Made by a program: the position numbers and the translations under genes. From contig PMYF01000469.1 of the NCBI GenBank assembly GCA_003171295.1, positions 1 to 22,087 of the forward strand: a stretch of 22,087 nt of DNA, in the 5' to 3' direction. The notes under the pieces are model-generated. The model searched no databases. It had not been told where the DNA came from and saw nothing but the letters and a program-made list of their open reading frames with translations. This document shows, in pieces, positions 8,953 to 16,628 of the stretch. Each line of letters starts with the position of its first letter. Positions within the stretch are counted from its first letter, which is position 1. This DNA comes from Acidobacteriota bacterium. Its GTDB lineage: Bacteria; Acidobacteriota; Terriglobia; UBA7540.

Positions 8953-9420
8953 CGTTTACCCGCCGTGCTCTGCTGCGCTGCGGCGGCCTCCATATGAGAA
9001 AACGAAGTTGAGCTTGAGGAAGTTCCGGAAGCCCTGTGAGTATAGCGAGGAATGACGCGCTTTGGCGCCCGGGTGAGCGGTGAGGCAAAGCAGGCAAGTG
9101 CCAGAACCAGCGCCAAGCGCGCGGTCGGCGGAAGGACGCCGAAGGGTGGCTGGTCCGGTACAATCTGGGCCAGGCGCCAAATCAAACTCGGGGTGAAGTG
9201 AGGACTGAACTGTAGCTTAGAAAAAACCTAGATAAGTCTCAGAGGTGCTGAAGTCGGACACCTACAGAACCGCACGACTCTTCAAGTCGAGTCGCGTGGG
9301 TCTCGGCTGCGTCGCCGCTACGCTTGATACCCAGACTCCAAAGAGGTAGCAATCCGCTCCATGTGCGGTAGAATCACCCCATCGTTTCTTCTCAGTCCAC
9401 GACAGCCTGGCGAGGTCGGA
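8953..9420. other. Intergenic region with an inverted repeat; no intact gene
   Basis: This is the upstream region of the ABC ATPase (minus) and the left part of a roughly 1-kb gap. A minus-strand frame from a TTG at 9185 to 8943 encodes 80 aa with a hydrophobic stretch (ARLALVLALACFASP) and overlaps the ATPase start by 10 bp, but it has no ribosome site and no recognisable family. An inverted repeat CGACTC/GAGTCG lies at 9275-9280 and 9289-9294. On the plus strand TAGAAT at about 9370 resembles a -10 box ahead of the micro-ORF at 9421. Confidence 0.4.
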
Positions 9421-9480
9421 ATGAGATTCCGGAAAATGCCGTCGCTTCTCGTGCTGGCGATGGGGCTGGTCCTTCGGTAA
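9421..9480 (+). pseudogene. Signal-peptide-like 19-codon ORF, probable gene-start relic
   Basis: ATG at 9421 is preceded by GAGGTCGGA, a passable ribosome site. The 19 codons read MRFRKMPSLLVLAMGLVLR and then meet TAA. The composition (basic N-terminus, then a hydrophobic core) is that of a secretion signal with no mature protein after it. Shortly downstream another frame reads NTLVTGQV before a stop, reminiscent of the first strand of a carboxypeptidase-regulatory-like domain after a signal peptide. This suggests, but does not prove, that the region is the decayed start of a secreted or TonB-dependent protein. A leader peptide is the alternative. Confidence 0.3.
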
Positions 9481-9967
9481 GACAACCAGCCAACACACTG
9501 GTTACCGGTCAAGTGTAAATCCCTCCTCGGGCCCCGGCAAGCGATCCGCCCGTGTGCGCACTCCCGGGCCCGATGCGGGCATGAAATGCCCATAGTCAGG
9601 GAAGCTTGTTTTTCATTCCCAATCCAGCGTGGGTGATTGGGCGGGCTGCTCGCAGCGCGCGTCCGCCACTTTGCTTTGTTTGACGTTGGACGGGGCAGCG
9701 ATGACCTCCGCGGCAATTGTCATGGCGATTCAGTTCCTTCCGTCAACCGACGGCTTTCGCCGCGCCTAGCTGAGGCGAGCCCCGGCCGTACAGGCTGCCA
9801 CAATTGGCGTCGCGACAAATTCAGCGGCGGGCCCATTCCTTAGGGGAAGACCTGGGTTGGACAGGCGCCCGACCCCAGACAGCAAACTGCGGAACAAAGA
9901 CGGCGGGCTATTCGTACTTGAATGAAGAGAGGCACAGGAGCCCGCGGCAGCGGGAGAAGGAGTGCTC
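9481..9967. other. Intergenic region upstream of the orphan permease, with palindromes
   Basis: No coding frame is supported. A hairpin GGGCAT-GAA-ATGCCC lies at about 9577-9591 and a longer-range pair TCGGGCCC/GGGCCCGA at about 9525-9574; both look like REP-type palindromes. A GC-rich hairpin CCCGC-GGCA-GCGGG (9941-9954) abuts the Shine-Dalgarno sequence of the next gene (9955-9962) and might modulate its translation. Confidence 0.4.
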
Positions 9968-12388
9968 ATGCATACATTCTGGGAAGACCTGCGTTATAGT
10001 TTCCGGCTCTTGCGCAGGAGTCCCGGCTTCACATTGATCGCCGTGCTCGCCTTGGCGCTCGGCATCGGGGCCAACACGGCGATATTCAGCGTTGTGAACG
10101 GCGTGCTGCTGCGTCCTCTGCCCTATCCCGACCCAAGCCGGCTGGTGATCGCCAATGAAAGCAACGGGAGTTCCCTGGCGTATCCGAACTTTCTCGACTG
10201 GCGCCGCGAAAATCAATGCTTCACGGATATCGCCGCCTCCGGGGGGAGCGACTTCATCCTGACGGGCTCCGGCCAGCCTGAGCGCCTGAGTGGCCAGCGC
10301 GTCTCGGCAAGCTTCTTTCCGGTCCTGGGCGTGAACCCGCTGCTCGGCCGCAACTTTCTGCCCGAGGAGGACCGCCTGGGCGCGGGTGGCGTGGTGATGC
10401 TCAGCCACGGGTTGTGGCAGCGGCGGTTCGGGGCCTCGCCTGAAATCCTGGGCAAATCCCTCTCGCTGAGTGCCCGCAACTACACCGTGATCGGAATCCT
10501 GCCGCGGGACTTCCGTTACCGCGACCAGGGCGAGCTCTACGTTCCGCTCGGTCAATGGGACGCCATCGATCTGCGCGAACGAGAAGCACATATGGGGCTC
10601 CGGGGCATCGCGCGTTTGAAGCCCGGCATAACGCTGGCCGCGGCGGAAGCTGAAATGAATGCCATCGCCCGGCAATTGGCTCAGCAGTACCCCAAGTCTA
10701 ATACCGGGCATGGAGTGCGCCTGACTCCAATGCACGAGGATATCGTTTCCGAGGGCCGGAATACTTTGCTCCTCCTGTTGGGCGCGGTCGGATTTGTGCT
10801 GATTATCGCGTGCGCCAACGTGGCCAATCTGTTGTTGGCCCAATCCACGGCGCGCCGGCGCGAGTTCGCGATTCGGGTGGCGCTGGGAGCGACCAGGAAA
10901 CGGGTGATCGGTCAACTGCTCACGGAAAGCATTTTCCTGGCGGTGGGCGCCGGAGCGCTTGGACTGCTGCTCGCGTTCTGGGGAACGCGGCTGGTGCTGG
11001 TGGCTTTCCCCGACATGGTGCCTCGCACCCAGGCGGTTACGGTAGATCCCTACGTCCTCCTCTTTAGCTTGGCCGTTTCCGTGCTCACCGGCGTGCTCTT
11101 CGGGCTGGTGCCCGCGTTCCACAGCTCCAATGTGCACCCGCAGGAGGCGCTGAAGGAAGGCGCACGTGGAAGCGGCGGAGGAAGGCATCGCGCGGAGGGC
11201 ATCTTCGTGGCTCTGGAAGTCGGCTTGGCGGCGGTGTTGCTTGCCGGCGCCGGATTGATGGTCCAGAGCATCTGGCGGCTGTGGCGGGTCGACCCGGGTT
11301 TCGATACGCGCCATGTGCTGACCGCTCGGGTCGGTGTCTCGCCAACGGTGATGGCCGATGGGAAGAGCATCCGCCTTGCCTACCAACAGATGCTGGACCG
11401 CGTGGAGAGTACGCCGGGCGTGGAGGCTGCCGCGGTTACGAGCCTCGTTCCTCTCAACGGGCACGACAACGATCTGGGCTTCTGGCTCGGCGGCGGGCCG
11501 CAGCCGTCGGACGACCAGATGCATTTCGCCTTGTCCTATATCACCACCCCCGATTATCTGCGCGCCATGAACATTCCTCTGCGCGCGGGACGATTCTTTA
11601 CCGCTCACGACACCACCGCGTCGCCTCTCGTCCTGGTGATTGACGAAGAGATGGCCAAGCACATGTTTCCGGGCCAGGACCCGGTGGGAAAAGAAATCAC
11701 CCTCATGGTGGTCGGCAGGGTTCAGATCGTGGGCGTGGCCGGCCACGTCAAGCATTGGGGCCTCGATGGCAATGAGGCCGGCAGAACTAGCGATGAAATG
11801 TACTTTCCCTTCCTCCAGATACCGGACAAATTTATGTCGCAGATCGTGGTGGGCGTGGATCTCGTGGCGCGCACAGCCACCGAACCTTTAAGCGCGATTT
11901 CCGCCGTTCGCGCCCAAGTCGCCGGCCCCACCAACGATCAGCCCATGTACGACGTCAAGAGCATGGAACAAATGATTTCCGAATCGCTCGCGGAACGCCG
12001 CTTCGCCATGCTCCTGCTCATCACGTTTTCCGCTACCGCGCTGGTGCTGGCCGCGGTCGGCATCTATGGCGTGATGTCCTATTCGGTCACTCGCCGCACC
12101 CATGAGCTGGGAGTGCGCATGGCTCTGGGCGCTACGCGCGGCGACGTTCTGAAACTGGTCGTGCGCGAAGGCATGACGCTGACGGCGAGCGGGATGGCTC
12201 TCGGCGTAATCGCCGCCCTCGGCCTTACGCGGCTGCTGGGGAGCTTGCTCTACGGTGTGCGTCCGGCCGATGCTTCAACTGTGGTGGTGGTGTCGCTGGC
12301 GCTCGGCGGGGTGGCTTTCCTTGCCAGCTACGTTCCTGCGCGCCGCGCCACCCGCGTGGAGCCGATCCACGCTCTGAGGTACGAGTAG
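9968..12388 (+). CDS. Orphan MacB/FtsX-type ABC permease (acidobacterial duplicated type, ADOP)
   Basis: An 806-aa protein with two copies of the MacB periplasmic core plus FtsX permease module. The first copy starts LRYSFRLLRRSPGFTLIAVL, then ALGIGANTAIFSVVNGVLLR. Its FtsX part runs from about residue 255 (LLLLLGAVGFVLIIACANVANLLLAQ) with RRREFAIRVALGATR. The second copy ends with RRTHELGVRMALGATRGDVL and the family-typical C-terminus YVPARRATRVEPIHALRYE. The start is the ATG at 9968 because AGAAGGAG (9955-9962) precedes it by 5 nt; the GTG at 9962 lies inside that site. MacB-type permeases act as mechanotransmission devices with an ATPase. No ATPase gene is adjacent in the same orientation, as is usual for this group, whose substrate is unknown. 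The gene stands alone; a 615-aa frame on the other strand is a shadow. Confidence 0.93.
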   Translation: MHTFWEDLRYSFRLLRRSPGFTLIAVLALALGIGANTAIFSVVNGVLLRPLPYPDPSRLVIANESNGSSLAYPNFLDWRRENQCFTDIAASGGSDFILTGSGQPERLSGQRVSASFFPVLGVNPLLGRNFLPEEDRLGAGGVVMLSHGLWQRRFGASPEILGKSLSLSARNYTVIGILPRDFRYRDQGELYVPLGQWDAIDLREREAHMGLRGIARLKPGITLAAAEAEMNAIARQLAQQYPKSNTGHGVRLTPMHEDIVSEGRNTLLLLLGAVGFVLIIACANVANLLLAQSTARRREFAIRVALGATRKRVIGQLLTESIFLAVGAGALGLLLAFWGTRLVLVAFPDMVPRTQAVTVDPYVLLFSLAVSVLTGVLFGLVPAFHSSNVHPQEALKEGARGSGGGRHRAEGIFVALEVGLAAVLLAGAGLMVQSIWRLWRVDPGFDTRHVLTARVGVSPTVMADGKSIRLAYQQMLDRVESTPGVEAAAVTSLVPLNGHDNDLGFWLGGGPQPSDDQMHFALSYITTPDYLRAMNIPLRAGRFFTAHDTTASPLVLVIDEEMAKHMFPGQDPVGKEITLMVVGRVQIVGVAGHVKHWGLDGNEAGRTSDEMYFPFLQIPDKFMSQIVVGVDLVARTATEPLSAISAVRAQVAGPTNDQPMYDVKSMEQMISESLAERRFAMLLLITFSATALVLAAVGIYGVMSYSVTRRTHELGVRMALGATRGDVLKLVVREGMTLTASGMALGVIAALGLTRLLGSLLYGVRPADASTVVVVSLALGGVAFLASYVPARRATRVEPIHALRYE

Positions 12389-12630
12389 GGCCGTGAAACG
12401 ACTTTGCCGACTCGTTCCATTCGTTGTAAGCCCCGCAGTCGGCTAGACAGGTGCGATCCCAATACGGGGTTCGGCCTGAGAAGTAGCGGTGTTCGAAGAA
12501 GCCTAGTGTGTGACAAAGACGGCCAGGCGAAACAAGCTGCATGATCGGCGATTCCACATCCCTTGCGGGCGCCCTCTTCGATCCCGCTCATCCGTTCCTG
12601 CCCACCGTCATGCGCGTGATCCCAAACAGG
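12389..12630. other. Convergent intergenic region with an inverted repeat
   Basis: This lies between two converging genes. An inverted repeat GCCGACT (12406-12412) / AGTCGGC (12437-12443) could form a long-loop hairpin 18 bp after the permease stop. There is no T-run, so it is not a canonical intrinsic terminator. No coding signal is seen. Confidence 0.4.
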
Positions 12631-13995
12631 CTAGTAGAACCTGTAGTTTCGCGGCATGGGAACCTCTGGGAAGGGACAATCACCCAGAGTGAACTCCTTC
12701 GGAGTGTAATTCCGCTGGGAGTTCAGGGCCGCCTCCCACGTGATCTCCTGGCCGCTGTAGGCTGATTCGCGGCCCATGATAGCAGTCAGCGTACTCTCCG
12801 CCACCTGCTTAGCCTCGTTCAGCGGTTTTCCGGAACGAATGCTCTCAATCAGGTCGATGTGCTCCTGCTCGTAGGGGTCCCGCACTTGACCCTGGAAAAC
12901 CCATTCCCGATCGCCCTGGATCCGGTTTTCACAGTTGCTCGTGCCCTTGGTTCCCAAGACGGCCGCGCCGACACGGTCTGTACAGCCGTCGATCTGCCGA
13001 TTCTGGCTGAAGAGGCGGACTCCCCCGGGGTACTCGTACTCGATGGCGAAGTGGTCATAGATATGCCCGTATTCCCAAGAGGGCCGGGCCAATCTGCCGC
13101 CCATTCCGTAAGCCCGCACAGGTTTGGCTCCCATGATCCAGTTGATTAGGTCGATCGTATGGATATGTTGCTCCACGAGAATGTCGCCGGAAGCCCAAGT
13201 GAAATAGGGCCAATTGCGAAGTTGCCACTCCATCTGTCCCCACCCAGCTTCACGCGGGATCATCCAGATCTCGCCGATATTGAAGTATGCCCGCGCTTCG
13301 ACGATCTTCCCGATCGCGCCGTCATGGAGCTGGCTGACGGTCTCGATCTGGTCTGCGGAGTGCCGGCGTATGGTCCCCGCCACAATCCCCAGGTTCTTCC
13401 GCTTGGCCATCTCCCCCGACTCCAGGATGGAACGTACGCCCGGAGCGTCGACGGCTGCGGGTTTCTCCATAAAGACGTGCTTGCCCGCCTCGATGGCGGC
13501 CCGCAGCTCGCGGGGCCGGAAAACCGGGGGGGTTGCCAGGATGACGTAGTTGAGTCCGGCGACCTGGAGCAGCTTATCGCAGCCGTCGAAGCCGACGAAG
13601 CAGTGTTCGTCGCGGACACTGGTTCCCACAGCCCGAAGCTGCGCACGGCACTCTTCAAGGCGGTCGCGGAAGAGGTCAGCCAGTGCAATAACCTCCACGT
13701 TCTCCGCCATCGCCTTTGCTCCAGGGACAGCGTTCTCGGTGTGGTAGCCCTTTCGAGGGGGTGGGTAGATGACGTTGGTCTTGGCCTGCAGGACGTTCAA
13801 AGCGGCGCCGGTGCCGCGGCCCCCGCAGCCGACGACGCCCACCCGGATCGGCTCGGGTGCGGTGAGACCGTACCGGACGTTGACGAACGGAAAGGGGATT
13901 GCCGTGGCAACCCCAGCCGCCAATCCATGCTTCAGGAAGCTGCGCCTCGCTATCCCCACTTTGGCGAGTGGCTCAGATGGCTTTCCAGATTTCAT
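12631..13995 (-). CDS. Gfo/Idh/MocA-family oxidoreductase with Tat signal
   Basis: A 454-aa protein. The N-terminus has a twin-arginine signal, ARRSFLKHGLAAGVATA (RR at 17-18), so it is exported folded with its cofactor. A Rossmann fold follows, with RVGVVGCGGRGTGAALNV (51-68) for NAD(P) binding, LADLF after the second strand, and the family motif EKP (177-179, in VFMEKPAAVD). The presumed catalytic region contains LVEQHIHTIDLINWIMG (about 273-289), with the His...Asp pair usual in this family. Relatives oxidise or epimerise sugars and sugar derivatives, and exported acidobacterial versions probably act on periplasmic glycans or inositols; the substrate is not deducible. AAGGAGG lies 8 nt before the ATG at 13995, so the start is secure. 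It appears monocistronic. Confidence 0.92.
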   Translation of the reverse strand: MKSGKPSEPLAKVGIARRSFLKHGLAAGVATAIPFPFVNVRYGLTAPEPIRVGVVGCGGRGTGAALNVLQAKTNVIYPPPRKGYHTENAVPGAKAMAENVEVIALADLFRDRLEECRAQLRAVGTSVRDEHCFVGFDGCDKLLQVAGLNYVILATPPVFRPRELRAAIEAGKHVFMEKPAAVDAPGVRSILESGEMAKRKNLGIVAGTIRRHSADQIETVSQLHDGAIGKIVEARAYFNIGEIWMIPREAGWGQMEWQLRNWPYFTWASGDILVEQHIHTIDLINWIMGAKPVRAYGMGGRLARPSWEYGHIYDHFAIEYEYPGGVRLFSQNRQIDGCTDRVGAAVLGTKGTSNCENRIQGDREWVFQGQVRDPYEQEHIDLIESIRSGKPLNEAKQVAESTLTAIMGRESAYSGQEITWEAALNSQRNYTPKEFTLGDCPFPEVPMPRNYRFY

Positions 13996-14026
13996 TGCGT
14001 TTCCTCCTTCTAAAGATGGGATGGCT

Positions 14027-14191
14027 CTATTGACATCTCAGGAAACGGCCGCAATGCTTCAGGCGATAGAGATTGAAGCTCAGCCCAAGCAGCAGGATCT
14101 GGCGTTGCTGCATGGGCAGCAATCAGCCGAGCGCACGGCCCGAGCGCTGGCGCTTCACCGACGAGAGGACGCTCTCGATCAGAGCGCGGTG
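14027..14191 (-). pseudogene. C-terminal relic of a DDE transposase (IS4/IS5-like)
   Basis: On the minus strand one frame reads HRALIESVLSSVKRQRSGRALG, an in-frame TGA, and then QQRQILLLGLSFNLYRLKHC, ending at TAG 14027-14029. This is the usual C-terminal end of IS4/IS5-type DDE transposases: the IES motif carries the catalytic glutamate and the closing LLLGLxxNLYRL helix is characteristic. Reading further upstream on the same strand meets several stops, so only about 55 codons remain. It lies directly upstream of the oxidoreductase ribosome site, so the insertion may have reshaped that gene's promoter region. No terminal inverted repeats were recognised. Confidence 0.6.
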
Positions 14192-14823
14192 CCGACATCA
14201 TAGGCCGTGAGCTAAGGCGAGTCAACGTATGGGATTGGGAAGCCTGAAGAGGTGAGGCCGCTTCACGCCTTCCGGCAGCCAGTTAGCCGCATAGGCGCGA
14301 GCCCTAGAAGTGGCGAACACATTCCTTAGTCCGCGCTCGGCGGAGCGTTGGACCGATTCTGCACGAATGGTCGCGCACTCGGAAATTACTCTGAAGTGGT
14401 CGCAGAAGAATATATTCGCTCGTCACGCTGCAAGCCACTGCCGGTCAAGAGGTTACGCTGGGTTTTAGGGATTCTGCCTGGGAAGTTGGCTTCCCGGAAA
14501 ATGGCCGCCAGCCAATATAGATCCTGTGTGACGGCGAAGGGTAGACCCATGACCTGGCAGAAGTCCGGCATCGGAGGCAACCCAGGATTACTCGCCCCTT
14601 GGCGACTAGGGTGGACCTATCTTTGCGGGACGCGTTTGGGATGCTGGCGAGACCAGTGGCGATAAGGAGATCCCAACAACCCGTATGTGGTTGTTCTCGC
14701 CGTTTCACTATTGGTCGACCACTAACATAAATGGTGGTTGAGGAGTACTGTGGGTCCTTCGGTCTCTCTGTTGGAGGTCCGCAGTACTTCTCCGGTACCT
14801 GTTTTCCGCTTGACGCGCAGAAC
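14192..14823. other. Intergenic region with an imperfect hairpin; no intact gene
   Basis: Apart from the inverted repeat at 14740-14792, nothing is identified. A minus-strand frame at 14386-14580 reads smoothly (for example QVMGLPFAVTQDLYWLAAIF, then PGRIPKTQRNLLTGSGL) and looks protein-like, but I cannot place it in a family and it has no ribosome site. It may be a fragment of a decayed gene. Confidence 0.4.
14740..14792. repeat. Imperfect inverted repeat (hairpin)
   Basis: The left arm GAGGAGTACTGTGGGTCC (14740-14757) faces the right arm AGGTCCGCAGTACTTCTC (14775-14792) across a 17-nt loop. The core AGTACTG/CAGTACT pairs perfectly and the flanks pair with a few mismatches. It lies 30-85 bp past the stop of the minus-strand PD40 relic and could have been its terminator, but no T-run follows on that strand. 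Confidence 0.5.
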
Positions 14824-15513
14824 TCAGCATGCGTTAGCGCGTGACGTCATCCAGGTGTTCCCTGTGTTTTCAACCAACCCCAGTCCGAACAGCCCGCCCG
14901 CTGCAGACCAACCCCATTCCCCGTAAGCCAGACGCCCGTGAAGATGTTGTACCGCGAAAGCCTCGCCGGCGGGCCGGTGGGAACTTGGGTCGAGTCGCTG
15001 TCCCCAGAAACAGCTATGCCCGTCGCGGCTGGAGGTGAAGTAAAGCAGGTTCCCATCCGGCGACCAGTTGGCCCAATCTTGAGGCTCCGATGCCGTGATC
15101 GGAATCCAGGCGCTTTCGGGAACCGGTTTCGGTCCATCGATCGGTGCGATCACGATCTATCCGCGATTTGGCCCGGTTCGAATCGTGAAACTGACCCAGC
15201 GATTGTCGGGCGAAAACCGGCCGTAGAGTAAATGGTGTCGGGGATGCTTCAGCAGTGGAGTCTGTTGACGCGAAGCGACGTCCAGAACGTCAATGTGGTA
15301 TGGATTGCCGGCGAACACCAGTAATGTCTTCTCATCGCGCGACCAGTCTGTAGCTCGCAGACATCCTTCACACATCTTCTCCGGTGTGCCGCCAGGAGTG
15401 GATGCATACACGACCCTCTTATTTTTTTCGAACACTGAGGATGCGATTCGGTCGCCGGACGCATTGATCACGGGATAAAGGTCGATAAACGATGAGCTGG
15501 TTACACCCAACCC
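14824..15513 (-). pseudogene. PD40/TolB-like beta-propeller relic with an in-frame TAG
   Basis: A single minus-strand frame reads YPVINASGDRIASSVFEKNK, then CEGCLRATDWSRDEKTLLVF, then LLYGRFSPDNRWVSFTIRTG. After TAG (15157-15159) it continues in the same frame as ESAWIPITASEPQDWANWSP, then DGNLLYFTSSRDGHSCFWGQ and ENTGNTWM, ending with TGA at 14824-14826. The SPDxxW and WSPDGNxLYFxSxRDG blades, the xxQRLDP strand and the closing ENTGNxW are the standard C-terminal end of acidobacterial PD40 propellers that follow Ser/Thr kinase or winged-helix domains. The TAG most simply replaces a glutamine codon. The N-terminal part is missing: an in-frame TAA sits at 15514-15516 and the hydrolase gene ends at 15534. 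No ribosome site precedes the second half, so the gene is probably dead. Confidence 0.7.
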
Positions 15514-15533
15514 TTAGGGTCCCTTGAACCAAT

Positions 15534-16613
15534 TCACCTGACCGGGCCCAGGTAGCGGTCGAGCCAGGCCAGGGTTTCCTTGATATATTCGTTTCTGGGA
15601 GGGACGTGGTCAGTCCCGTACAATTTCAGTTGCTTGTCCGGGGCCGGAGTCCCTAAAAGGTCAAACATAGGTTTTGCCGATGTCGCCAGAGGGAAGATCG
15701 TGTCGTATTTGCCATTCAAGATTAAAGTTGGGATTTTAACTCGGCTCACATAGTTTATGTCATTCACCTCAGGACGCGAACGTCCCGCGGGGCTCAGGCC
15801 TGCTGCGATTAAGACACTGACTTTGAGACGTTCCTCCACGGCGGGGATGATCCCCCCGAACTCTCCCCCCCAACTGAATCCGTAGTAGGCCAGTTTCTTG
15901 CTGTCGATATCCGGGCGAGTCTCCAGGTAGTCGACACATCTTCTGAAGTCCTTAACCTGCTGAACAAGTAACTCAGCGTGTTGATGAGAACTCTGGTCAC
16001 CCTCGATGACGGCAACCAGGGCGGCATTCCCGCGCTCGAAGGTCCCTTTATAGATAGGGTAGAGGACCGCGCGACCATTCTTCACGATGTAATCAAGACG
16101 CCTTGTAAACTCAACATAGCTTTCGAGGTCTTGGCTCGATCTCTGATATTCGGAAGCGCTCCCGGGAAAATAGATGACTGTCTGATAAGGGGGCGCTGCA
16201 CTCCTGGGAAGGAAAAGATAGGCAGGAACCCTCTCATTGCCATAGGCCGCATCAAAGGTTATCCTTTCCTGAATCCATTCAGAGCTCTCTCGCCTCGATT
16301 CCACGTGGGCCTTCAAATCCGTCTCGTCGTAGGAGAACTCTGCTTTGTAAGCCTCAAAAACAGAGTCCGTAACTGGCTTTTCTTTGTAGTAATCCCTAGT
16401 TTCACCAAGGTTTGCCATTTGAAACGCTGGCTGAGGTATCTTTCCTGGATCAGGGTAGAGAGCGCACCGGAACCCGTTTTTGGCAGAACGATCCATGGGA
16501 GGAGCTTGACTCAAATTACCGAACATATAAGTCGGATCGTCCCAGGCGCCTCCCCTGATCAATCGTCCTTTCGGGGTTTCGTTCCAGCACCATTCCCTCA
16601 CATTCCCCGCCAT
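15534..16613 (-). CDS. C-terminal part of split kinase fusion: SUMF1-like C-end plus alpha/beta hydrolase
   Basis: A 359-aa reading. Residues 1-50 (MAGNVREWCWNETPKGRLIR, GGAWDD, NGFRCAL) are the C-terminal third of a SUMF1/FGE-type lectin-like fold whose front part is encoded by the upstream ORF in the same frame. The rest is an alpha/beta hydrolase of the dienelactone-hydrolase/prolyl-oligopeptidase kind: nucleophile elbow GFSWGG, acid in LNGKYDTIFP, and histidine in GTDHVPPRNEY, so the triad looks intact. The ATG at 16613 is preceded by TAAGGAG with 8 nt between, so it could be translated by itself by reinitiation. FGE-type copper-site cysteines are absent around GGAWDDPTYMF, so formylglycine-generating activity is unlikely. 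Without the TAA it would be residues 733-1091 of one fusion protein. The hydrolase substrate is unknown. Confidence 0.8.
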   Translation of the reverse strand: MAGNVREWCWNETPKGRLIRGGAWDDPTYMFGNLSQAPPMDRSAKNGFRCALYPDPGKIPQPAFQMANLGETRDYYKEKPVTDSVFEAYKAEFSYDETDLKAHVESRRESSEWIQERITFDAAYGNERVPAYLFLPRSAAPPYQTVIYFPGSASEYQRSSQDLESYVEFTRRLDYIVKNGRAVLYPIYKGTFERGNAALVAVIEGDQSSHQHAELLVQQVKDFRRCVDYLETRPDIDSKKLAYYGFSWGGEFGGIIPAVEERLKVSVLIAAGLSPAGRSRPEVNDINYVSRVKIPTLILNGKYDTIFPLATSAKPMFDLLGTPAPDKQLKLYGTDHVPPRNEYIKETLAWLDRYLGPVR

Positions 16614-16628
16614 GTCAAAGGCTCCTTA
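16613..16628 (-). promoter_or_regulatory. In-frame TAA that forms a Shine-Dalgarno site for the downstream half
   Basis: The minus strand reads CCC TAA GGA GCC TTT GAC ATG. TAA (16628-16626) ends the kinase ORF. AAGGAG (16627-16622) lies 8 nt before the ATG at 16613, which is in the same frame. Homologous domains normally read PGI.PYGAFDMAGNVREW here, so the TAA stands at the usual tyrosine position. The overlap of stop and ribosome site is directly visible; use in reinitiation is inferred. Confidence 0.55.

Noticed and set aside
8943..9185. 80-aa minus-strand ORF with a hydrophobic stretch upstream of the ABC ATPase
   Set aside because: It has a TTG start without a ribosome site, its composition is unconvincing, and two other frames in the same stretch look equally plausible.
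9908..11755. 615-aa minus-strand ORF
   Set aside because: It is the antisense of the orphan permease. The His/Gln/Arg-rich composition is typical of a GC-rich shadow frame, and the plus-strand product is unmistakable.
12406..12443. Intrinsic terminator between the convergent genes
   Set aside because: The inverted repeat has a 24-nt loop and no T-run on either side, so it is listed only as an inverted repeat.
13159..14013. 284-aa plus-strand ORF
   Set aside because: It is the shadow of the Gfo/Idh/MocA gene, without a ribosome site or domain.
14386..14580. 64-aa minus-strand reading that looks protein-like
   Set aside because: It has no start signal and no recognisable family. It is kept only as a possible gene fragment in the note on the intergenic stretch.
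14027..16628. Stop-codon reassignment
   Set aside because: The three internal stops are TGA, TAG and TAA, and all intact genes here end normally with these codons.
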